A stretch of DNA of 64,000 nucleotides, taken from contig OX246739.1 in the NCBI GenBank assembly GCA_945910005.1, positions 37,334,608 to 37,398,607 of the forward strand, in the 5' to 3' direction. Origin of the DNA: Isoperla grammatica. Its lineage: Eukaryota; Arthropoda; Insecta; Plecoptera; Perlodidae. A program made the translations under genes and the position numbers. Below are positions 40,501 to 52,500 of this stretch, one piece after another. The first letter of the stretch is position 1. Every line of letters begins with the position of its first letter. The notes below the pieces were generated by a model. That model ran no database searches, was not told the DNA's origin, and saw only the letters and a list, made by a program, of their open reading frames with translations.

Positions 40501-43500
40501 ATAAATCCACGTTCACACATTCTTACATTCGAGCGCCAAACACAGATTAAGTATACTGAGATCAAGAAAGTGTACGAAATATATAGAATATTCTATACTT
40601 AACATTTTCTGCACTATAAGTTCTGTAGGCCTAAACTTGTAATAATAGTAATTCATGTAAAGCCTGAATAACGAATTTAAAATTTCCATTCCATCTCGAC
40701 TTGAAAGCTCGACAGAATTGGCTTGAGCAGAAATATTATATGAAACATTTGATGGTCAGTTATATTGCTGAAGTCAGTTATGAACGTTTTAATGTATCTG
40801 TCCAGTTGTGGAATATATCTACATAAGCAGTTATTATAATATACATTTCAATTACTTTTATTGTTGCCCATTTTATACTCCGGTAGCTTCTGGATAAAAT
40901 AAGGTTGCTAATAACAGGTAGATTTGACAACGATTTGTTGTTGTTTGTAGTGGGCTAGCCCACGCGGCTGTAGCATGAAGTTTGATAGGATTGGTTGGTT
41001 CCTTCCTAGTTTGATGGGAAATAGAAAGTGCTCTAGACAAAAAAGACTATATAAAATGAATTATATAGAGTTTAATTGCTTACGCACAAATTAATTAAGC
41101 AAAATTGAACAATGCTTCAGAGTCTTTAGCAATCGAAAGCAATCGATAAATACTACCGCAACACACAACTTATTTCTATTATAATATAAATAGAGAATTT
41201 GAAACAAATGGCATGCACTACACTCATTAAAGTGTAATCTAGGATCAAATGAGGCATTGAAGTATAATCGTTATACATTGCATATAGATAGCTTACAGGG
41301 ATTGGACTGTCATATTTAATTCATTTAACGATATATTTATTCAATCCATGTAATTTGTTTGAAGAAAGAACACCTAAGGTTCGAGTATGTATACTAACTT
41401 TCGACGAGCACTAAACTGTACGACTGAGATTCACAACACAATGATGCCGAGCTCCTAAGTTGTCTTACCAAAGAAAATTAACAAGACGACTGTGTCTTCA
41501 TTCAAATCCATAAATGAAACTGAGAATAAATAATATAGAGTCTCAAATGATTATAGAAGAATTATTTGATTTGCAAATGTATGGTGTTCCAGTGACGATT
41601 TATCTCGCTACAGTTTAATTTGCTGACACTTTACGAGCTAGACATCTTGTGAATTGTTGCCCATCCTAACGTTCTGCCTTCAGCAACATATCCATCACTT
41701 CTGTACTCTCTCATACTTCTCTTAAGGACACTGTCCGGTCGAAACTTTTAAGTAAAAGAAAATACAGCCTTATTGCCTCCATCCAAACGTCCAAACGTCC
41801 AAACGTGCTCGCGTACAAAACGTCTAATTCTATGCTAACTAACTACAAATTACCTTTCTTTTAAAGCAGAAATTAGCGATAACGAGGATGGTGATGACGA
41901 AGCACAAAGCCAAGTAGATGATCATAGTGGTTATAGCGCTGATGATGGATGTGAAGTTGCATTTAGTCAACTATGATGGCTGAGTTTTAAATCTATGGTA
42001 AAAGAAGCAGTTTACCAACGTGTCAGTTAGGCATGGTAATACCAATCCTACAGCAACACCTTTGTACCATTACATTATCTGTGATTTTATGTAAAATACG
42101 AGGTTATGGTATTTATAATTTTGTCATGTTTTACGGCATATCATTTTCATAAAGCAACACCTTTGTACCATTACATTATCTGTGATTTTATGTAAAATAC
42201 GAGGTTATGGTATTTATAATTTTGTCATGTTTTACGGCATATCATTTTCATAATTCAATTTAAATCTACTTACATATTGTAAACAAAGTACGATTTTAAG
42301 TATCGTTTACTTTTTAAATGTTTCAAATAATCTGTGGTATTTTTAGAGAATGTTGAAACTAATAATAGGGTATATTGAAGTTAATTATTGTTAGCCAGGA
42401 ATGTTATCTTTCCCCTATCTCTTGAACCACAAGTACTCCACTAAGTATAAACAAACAATGCACTCATGTATAAGTGCATAGTGGTTTCTTGGAACAATAT
42501 CAGGCAAGAATAATTGTTACTATTATGTGTGTCACCCCTCGACAAAATATTGAACGAAATACCAGAATTAATACAGCTAGTTGAATGGCAGGTTTATAAA
42601 AACATAAGTTAGTAAATAATTATTAATTATGTTGAACAATGTTCAATGTGGTTATAAACAATAGTGGGCTGTAATTTTAATAAGATATGTAGGCCATTTT
42701 TCAAAAATACAATATATAATAAACAATTCGCTTATAATGGATGTTGGATTGGTGTTATCACACCTAACACTCTGTTATCTCTTACTTCAGATTTAAACAC
42801 CAGCCATTAACCTACTTAAGTTTTCTGAAACCAGTTCCACATTTTCCCGCGTTTTTAAGTTTCCAACAACTTTTGAGACTTACACTATATAGAAACGATA
42901 TGCGCGAGTTTTCCCGTCAAACCGACTCTCCGACACCCGAAGTTCCGAAACAATAACACTTTGAAACGGTGTCCACGTTTATGAAGCAACTCGTGGCCCA
43001 CCAAAGCCGCACTGTATGGAAGAGAAGCCGCTTGAGACGCGAGCCGCAGCGCTCCACACACCAGACATACAACCCACACAACTCAAAATAAATGTGGCAA
43101 GATTTCAAACTGTACTTGTGCCAAGAACTGCGCACATCGAGGATGTGCGGAATCTAAACAAAATCATTTTAATTTTAACTTCACTTGCACATCTCTAATT
43201 TCTGTGTTGATCTTTTATTACCCACTTATTCTATAATATCAAAATCAGGGCATAATACATGTACCGTTCTGTTGAATCCCTAGGAGAGATTTCTATATTA
43301 AAAGCAAGGGCCAAACGGTCGGCAACATAAATCTGAAGAGATAGCAGCCAACAGCTGAACTGAAGTCGAAGATATATATGAGAGCGATGGTAGGTGCACA
43401 CGCATAACTAAGACACAAAAACAACGAAGACAAAAGTCTGGAGTCGTTCCTACTTAGTCTACTTCAACTTCGACCATGCTCGTACTGTGCTCGTATCTTA

Positions 43501-46500
43501 CTTCTATGGGTCATTAGCATTGAGAAACTTTCAACTTAACTTTAAAGTGTGGATTTTAAGCCTTGCCTGGAAATTTTTTAAATGTAATTAATATCTACTC
43601 TCACATACAGTAACGTACGCAGGAATATATTTCGGTAGGGGGGGGGGGGGGGCTGCCCAGAGTATAACAAAACTCTGAAAAGGTGCTCCACAAACGACAC
43701 AATGTGAGGTGTGGGGGGGGGGGGGGGGGGGGGGGGAATGTCCCCACAATAGCTCCGCCGGAAATTTGTTATAAATCCGATTTTTGAAGTGGGTTTAATG
43801 TGTTTTAGAAGAAGATAAAGTGCTTTCCTGAACGGGATACGGGTTGCAACGGCGCCAAATACGACTTCAAAATGATTTCAACAGTCAATATAGAAAATTA
43901 ACATAATATTATTGTTTTCACTTATACAATCTTACCGATACAGGTGTGTTTTCCGACTCAGAAAATAGAGAAATTACAATGTAAATCAATTTAATTTTTT
44001 GCCTAAATTAGATGACTACAGATTATAATTAAACCTGTGATTTAGCCCCCCCCCCCCCCCCCAGGATACGTGACTGCTCACATCCACCTAAACCAACACA
44101 CACATGTACAGAATACATTAAAATTAGTTTTACCCATTTAACTTGCGGGACCATCCAAATATAGGTACCACACATAGAGTTGTCTCTTTTAATTTAACAC
44201 CAACAAACCAATGAGAGTTTATACTCGATGTTATCCTTTGAACTCTAGTCCGAAGTCCGGACATAGCGCTATATATTATTCTGGCTATCCTACTCGCACG
44301 TGCCCCTAATTAACGTGATTGTTAACAAGTTGGATAACTGCCAACTAAACTAAAACTCACCGTGAGATCTCTGGTTTCCTTGACAGGTTTGCCGTCGTGA
44401 GTCCAGGCTACCTCGGGGGTTGGTAGTCCTGACACGGAACACTCCAGCTTGACCTTCTGGCCAGCACGGGCCATCACGTTGGACAGCGGAGTGAGGAACA
44501 TCGGGCCTTCTGTAGGCTCCAGGGCTGGAAACATAACACATCTTGTTAGTCTAACTCGGGGGTTGGTAGTCCTGACACGGAACACTCCAGCTTGACCTTC
44601 TGGCCAGCACGGGCCATCACGTTGGACAGCGGGGTGAGGAACATTGGGCCTTCTGTAGGCTCCAGGGCTGGAAACATAACACATCTTGTTAGTCTAACTC
44701 GGGGGTTGGTAGTCCTGACACGGAACACTCCAGCTTGACCTTCTGGCCAGCACGAGCCATCACGTTGGACAGCGGGGTGAGGAACATCGGGCCTTCTGTA
44801 GGCTCCAGGGCTGGAAACATAACACATCTTGTTAGTCTAGCTTCTGGCCAGCACGGGCCATCACGTTGGACAGCGGGGTGAGGAACATTGGGCCTTCTGT
44901 AGGCTCCAGGGCTGGAAACATAAAACATCTTGTTAGTCTAGCTACTGGCCAGCACGAGCCATCACGTTGGACAGCGGGGTGAGGAACATCGGGCCTTCTG
45001 TAGGCTCCAGGGCTGGAAACATAACACATCCTGTTAGTCTAATGCGGGGGTTGGTAGTCCTGACACGGGAACACTCCAGCTTGACCTTCTGGCCAGCACG
45101 AGCCATCACGTTGGACAGCGGGGTGAGGAACATTGGGCCTTCTGTAGGCTCCAGGGCTGGAAACATAACACATCTTGTTATAGTCTAGCCGGAACAAGGT
45201 ATGTTGTCTTGTCCTCCGTAGCAGTAGTACCCACGCTGCAAGTGACGATGCTTCCCACCTAAATCAGCTGCACAATACTTACAATAATATAACAATGAAT
45301 ATACAGGTACAGTAGTGACCACCAATTCAGCTACAACCAGCTATAAATTCAAAGGGTTTGCGCTAAACAGGAAGAAAGTGACAACCAATAGAGAGTGGAT
45401 TTTATATTTTTGTGAGTTTACTTGGCGATCCCAAACGAATGCCAAATCCCAATTAAATGGCGCGCAACAAGTGGTACGTCTTTGTCGCGTTTAACTGGAA
45501 CGGCCCCTTTTAGATAAAAAAAAAAAAAAAAATGCTTTGGTTGTTATTTCTTAATATTTGTAGGAATGATTCGTCGTCCGTTTGGGGGCAAGAGCTTGAA
45601 CTTCTTTTGATTGGGCGTATAACACAATTTATCGGAGGGTAGCCGGGCGATGTTGGACCGCGCCTAGCATGTCCAATGTCAATTGCATCAACTCTTTTGT
45701 TGGGTTGATATAATATTGACATGTCAATTTCGAACTCATTGCTAGCATTCCTACTCTTAACTGATTTTTGTCGCCACAAAGGTTTTTGCATTAGATGTTT
45801 ATGGTTTTTGTAACTGATTATTACAGCTTCTTTTTTTCCAGACTAAACACATATTTATGCATCACTTAAATAAACACCATCACGACTTACAGTGCCAAAA
45901 TTTTAAACCAGAAATAAAAACCGAGTGATGTCAAAGTGCGTTGATCTTGTTCGCTTCGAAGTACGAATGGAAAGTGGTAATCGTAATAAAAGTGGAAATC
46001 GTAGGACTGAAAACTGTAGCCTAATCAATGAGGATATCCGCAGCCACGTGTATGGGAAACATTATAAAAGTGACGTAACTGTATTATAGCAAAACACTAA
46101 TTAGCTTCCATAGTAAGTTGGAACAATGTTGTCTTTGGCTCAATGCTACAGACAAGCAGGTGTAGTAACCAGATGCATTGGACGCGAAGACTGCCAAAGA
46201 CTCCTCAGTCTATGTTTATAGCAACAGGCCATCATTCTGTTTTTATTGAAAATTATATTTTTTCCCTTTTTTAAATGTATATTTACCCCTTCAAACCGAG
46301 GTTTTTCTCGCACCTGTCTGAAATACTTTATACTGCTCCTTCTTTGGGATAATTATGTTCATGTTGGCTGAACACCTCCAGAAATAAGAAGCTACGCATA
46401 AAAAACTCATTATATTCATGCGTGTACATCTTTTGACTGAGACCTATAACCATGTGATTGTGATTGTTCTATCGTTCTTTCCTACAATCAATCGTATTCA

Positions 46501-49500
46501 CCACTACTGCACTGGATGGTTCAGCCCTAGATTGGGGACGCCTACCCGCCTTTTCTCTCATGGAAGTCCCACGACGGCTACTCCACTCGCTTCTAGCCAG
46601 AGATTCTGAACAACCTGTTGTTTCAACGTTTTAAAATCGTAACTAATGTCTCCTATTCTATGTTGACATCAATCATATGCCACTTTTTGACTTCTTCACT
46701 TATCAAAAGTACACTTTTTTTCAAATTGTTCTGGGCATTTATGCCATTGGCAATGATCAAAACATAAAACTGTTTGTTGGAACACAAACCCCCATGGTTC
46801 ATCCTTAATTCTATCTTATTTTACCCTGAGCATGTAATAGTGAAGATGCTTAGTGCGTGGGCATACAATTGGCACAGTTTCCGGTTCAAAATATTAACTT
46901 CTTTCACTTGATACCTACTTGAACATAGCAGTTGAGTCTTGTTTACAACGTTCAGCGCAATATCGATGCGTTGCCAACTTTAATTTAAATACACTTAATC
47001 AAATTATAGAAGCCAACTTAAAATAGTACTTTATTTTATGAGATTTGGTTAAGATGTTGTGGATTTTGACTGTTTTAATAATAACCGACCTAGAATTGTG
47101 ACAGCTTGAGAATTGCCGGAAGACACCCACACGGTGTGTTAATTTTACACCCTCGCTTGTGTGTCATCGTACTTAGTAGATGCGCGTCCCGTCGATTCTA
47201 TCGTGGCAGGAAAGTATATTTCTCTACGCCGAGTCTTCTGGAAAAATTCTACACCCTGTCCCGTGATTTATTTTCTGTTTTTTTCCTGACTGCATTCGTT
47301 TCACCATTTTTTAACATTTCGAAATATATTCAAGCATGGATGATCATGAAATTATCTTTATGGTTATAAAAATTGTCCAGTGATGGATGCACTTATTGTC
47401 TTTTGTCTATGACGTCACGGTTGTGACGAGAGCATCACCAAAGTTGCTGTGGAAGGCCTTTGGGTGATTGTGACTACTGACTGCTCAAAATAAATTATGT
47501 TCTACCTCAAATCCGCAGCATCAGCAGTGGTATATTTTTATAACTCTTCATAAAAGTGAGTAAGTTAATTAGAATTTCCCAGTATTAATGGTGAACTTAG
47601 CTCATCGAATGAACTCATTGCTCAGAAATTGAACTAGAAGACATCGGAGCTGGTGCACAACAGAATAAAATCACAATTTTATTTTTACTTTACTTGATGA
47701 GCGCAGACGTAAGATGTGGTAAAATCATTGTTTACTTCTATATACTTTGGAATTTCTTCGGACATTTTGCTCTAAAGACAACACTACTATATACTGCTAC
47801 TTTATACTACTTATATACTCCTTTTGGAAAAAGATGATATCTACAATAATAAATACAATTTAAACACTTATTTTACGTTATCACTTACACATTTCACTTT
47901 ATAATGATGTCTCTTACTTCAGTACACTATGTCTCCCAAAAGTTACAGATATCGCTTTAGTATCCTATCCAACACCTGACAGTTGATCAGTTTCTAGCTT
48001 ATCAAATTCATCTCTTGGCAAAGAATTAACCTCTTCACTTGTACTTAAATATAGCTTTTAGCACTCATCACAAGTTTTGGCGCAGTCAGTTTCAGCTCCA
48101 GGGGGAATATTAATTAAATATGTGTGATTAAAACATCGATTATATCAACGCAGACGATGTTATTTGCCCTCTCTTGCTTATGAACCATTTCTACAGCCAA
48201 CACAGATGACTCACGAAATTAAGGTGTTTCAGTTTATGTATCAAAAGCGAGATCATATTTTTTTTTTAATAAGATACTTACTAGAGGTGTTTACATAAGA
48301 TCAGCATACTCTTAAGTAATCGAGACTGTAATAGCCCACAAACTAGGTATAACACATAAAAATAACAGTAATAGGGCCGAGTGGATGAAGCCAATATACC
48401 ATTTCCCCGTGAACCACGTCCAGATATTTGAAGTAAATCACTCGTTGTCTGCCTAGCTGACACCAAATGAGGCCGTAAATGAAGATAACAAGACATCGTA
48501 TTATTTAGCGACACCGTTCTCTTATATCTGGGGCTCTGTTACTTTTTTTAGTTTAGTTTAGTTGTATATCCTGTAATAATTACAGGATATTAATTCTACC
48601 TGTATTCGAACTTGTTTGTTAAAAATTTGATTTAATTCCACGTAGGGCCTAACTAATTATAATTCACGCGGAATTCGTTTCAAGAGACACAATACAAAGT
48701 CACAGAATAGGCCTTTTACAGTGGAGACGGATTCTAAACAAGGTATGTAACATGCATATAGTTTCTTCCACATTCCGTAGTGGACGTTATTGATAGTTTT
48801 CGGGAGATTTGAGAAGACATTATCTCAACATACCGCAATTTATCTCATCAGGTGTTCAGCAACGCCATTCTCCGATATCTGAGGTGGTGGTAGATTCTAA
48901 CGTATGCACTCATGCAAATTATTTCTCCCGCATTGAGTATTGTTCTGGGATATATATCTGGGGTGCAGGTAGATTTCAAAGTATGCACATATGCATAACA
49001 TCCCTCTTACATTCGGTATTGCTCTTTATTGTCAAACCATGATCAAACTGGTTATTTATTATGGAAGACATAAGAACAATAGTAAGTGTATCAACTCTCA
49101 ACACGATATGGCCACGACATTATCAAATATCTGGGGTGGAGACGAAATATCTGAAAATACACATTCATAACATTTCTCTCTCATTCGGTATTGCACTTTA
49201 TTACCGGTATCAAACAGTTTACGGAAGCATTGAGAACATTATGTCAACAGAGAATCACAAGTTATTGTTTGTTACAACGCGGTCCACGAAACCCTTTTTA
49301 TTTTAATATAGGCCTACCTACCTAATAAGGAACTTTAAAAACATTTAAATAAATAAATAAATTCACATTTAGAGTCTACCCACTCAGTAACTAAACTGAT
49401 TTGCAGTGGGGGACTTTAATTGAAAGTGAATAAACCAACTCTGTAGGTTCCGAACACCATCGACGAGTGAGCGATAACCAATCAAAGATCGATATTTCAA

Positions 49501-52500
49501 ATACGAAACATATGAATCAGTGATTGGACAGTGCGAACACCTGCGGATGCATGCCAGAATCAACAAGGCCGATTCAGAACAACTTTGAATTTATTGAGTG
49601 CTTCGTTGCTAGGACGGCTCCAAAGTCACCGTTTACTTATTCCTAAGCCAAGAAGTAATGGAATTGAATCCATATTAGAAGTTAAAAAACTTTTGGTAAA
49701 CTAAAGTGGATTTACGATTTTGTCACCAAGGGTTTGTCACGAGATAGCCTTGCTAAGCTGTACCAAAGTCTGCGCGATTTTAGGTACAACAAAGGTTAAT
49801 TATTAACTAAAAATAACTAATATATTCAACAATTAACTTGTGCTCTAATTCATTTTGTTTTCACCAGCTGTTTGAGTCATATCATGGAATTGGACTAGTA
49901 CAAATGAATGATGTCCAAATACAGAGGCACAAGCCCCCCCCCCCCCCACACACACAATAATGCAACCAAGAACTTACGTTGCACGTTCAGGTTGGCGGTG
50001 GATGTGGCCGAGCCCATCTGGTTCACCGCCTTGCAAGTGTACTATGATAATATGCAACATGTACTCACGCTGCACGTTCAGGTTGGCGGTGGACGTGGCC
50101 GAGCCCATCTGGTTCACCGCCTTGCAAGTGTACTATGATAATATGCAACATGTACTCACGTTGCACGTTCAGGTTGGCGGTGGACGTGGCCGAACCCATC
50201 TGGTTCACCGCCTTGCAAGTGTACTATGATAATATGCAACATGTACTCACGTTGCACGTTCAGGTTGGCGGTGGACGTGGCCGAACCCATCTGGTTCACC
50301 GCCTTGCAAGTGTACTATGATAATATGCAACATGTACTCACGTTGCACGTTCAGGTTGGCGGTGGACGTGGCCGAACCCATCTGGTTCACCGCCTTGCAA
50401 GTGTACTATGATAATATGTAACATGTACTTACGTTGCACGTTCAGGTTGGCGGTGGACGTGGCCGAACCCATCTGGTTCACCGCCTTGCAAGTGTACTAT
50501 GATAATATGCAACATGTACTCACGTTGCACGTTCAGGTTGGCGGTGGACGTGGCCGAACCCATCTGGTTCACCGCCTTGCAAGTGTACTATATGATAATA
50601 TGCAACATGTACTCACGTTGCACGTTCAGGTTGGCGGTGGACGTGGCCGAGCCCATCTGGTTCACCGCCTTGCGAGTGTACTATGATAATATGCAACATG
50701 TACTCACGTTGCACGTTCAGGTTGGCGGTGGACGTGGCCGAACCCATCTGGTTCACCGCCTTGCAAGTGTACTATGATAATATGCAACATGTACTCACGT
50801 TGCACGTTCAGGTTGGCGGTGGACGTGGCCGAGCCCATCTGGTTCACCGCCTTGCAAGTGTACTATGATAATATGCAACATGTACTCACGTTGCACGTTC
50901 AGGTTGGCGGTGGACGTGGCCGAACCCATCTGGTTCACCGCCTTGCAAGTGTACTATGATAATATGCAACATGTACTCACGTTGCACGTTCAGGTTGGCG
51001 GTGGACGTGGCCGAACCCATCTGGTTCACCACCTTGCAAGTGTACTATGATAATATGCAACATGTACTCACGTTGTACGTTCAGGTTGGCGGTGGACGTG
51101 GCCGAACCCATCTGGTTCACCGCCTTGCAAGTGTACTATATGATAATATGCAACATGTACTCACGTTGCACGTTCAGGTTGGCGGTGGACGTGGCCGAGC
51201 CCATCTGGTTCACCGCCTTGCAAGTGTACTATGATAATATGCAACATGTACTCACGTTGCACGTTCAGGTTGGCGGTGGATGTGGCCGAGCCCATCTGGT
51301 TCACCGCCTTGCAAGTGTACTATGATAATATGCAACATGTACTCACGTTGCACGTTCAGGTTGGCGGTGGACGTGGCCGAGCCCATCTGGTTCACCACCT
51401 TGCAAGTGTACTATGATAATATGCAACATGTACTCACGTTGCACGTTCAGGTTGGCGGTGGACGTGGCCGAGCCCATCTGGTTCACCGCCTTGCAAGTGT
51501 ACTATGATAATATGCAACATGTACTCACGTTGCACGTTCAGGTTGGCGGTGGACGTGGCCGAACCCACCTGGTTCACCGCCTTGCAAGTGTACTATGATA
51601 ATATGCAACATGTACTCACGTTGCACGTTCAGGTTGGCGGTGGACGTGGCCGAGCCCATCTGGTTCACCGCCTTGCAAGTGTACTATGATAATATGCAAC
51701 ATGTACTCACGTTGCACGTTCAGGTTGGCGGTGGACGTGGCCGAACCCATCTGGTTCACCGTCTTGCAAGTGTACTATGATAATATGCAACATGTACGCA
51801 CGTTGCACGTTCAGGTTGGCGGTGGACGTGGCCGAACCCATCTGGTTCACCGCCTTGCAAGTGTACTATGATAATATGCAACATGTACTCACGTTGCACG
51901 TTCAGGTTGGCGGTGGACGTGGCCGAACCCATCTGGTTCACCGCCTTGCAAGTGTACTATGATAATATGCAACATGTACTCACGTTGCACGTTCAGGTTG
52001 GCGGTGGACGTGGCCGAACCCATCTGGTTCACCGCCTTGCAAGTGTACTATGATAATATGCAACATGTACTCACGTTGCACGTTCAGGTTGGCGGTGGAC
52101 GTGGCCGAACCCATCTGGTTCACCGCCTTGCAAGTGTACTATGATAATATGCAACATGTACTCACGTTGCACGTTCAGGTTGGCGGTGGACGTGGCCGAA
52201 CCCATCTGGTTCACCGCCTTGCAAGTGTACTATGATAATATGCAACATGTACTCACGTTGCACGTTCAGGTTGGCGGTGGATGTGGCCGAACCCATCTGG
52301 CTCACCGCCTTGCAAGTGTACTATGATAATATGCAACATGTACTCACGTTGCACGTTCAGGTTGGCGGTGGACGTGGCCGAACCCATCTGGTTCACCGCC
52401 TTGCAAGTGTACTCGGCCTGATCCTCTAGAAACACCTCCTCGAAGCGGACGATGCCGACACCGTTGTTGTAGGAGATAGAGTAGTCAGCCGATTGGTCGA

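Larger units (their letters stand above)
38073..44360. other. 6.3 kb intron between exons 17 and 18
   Basis: AT-rich. It contains an AAT microsatellite (38443-38465), a 101-base tandem duplication (42052-42253) and a hAT-like MITE (43608-44076). It splits Ig3 between its two halves. No additional coding exon was found. Confidence 0.6.

Noticed and set aside
49978..52411. CRISPR-like array
   Set aside because: Eukaryotic context; the units abut as an exon tail plus a constant spacer. There are no unique spacers.
49908..52429. Two dozen overlapping 61-92 codon plus-strand frames
   Set aside because: They are the tandem donor-junction array read on the wrong strand. Near-identity and the 91-base step explain them.
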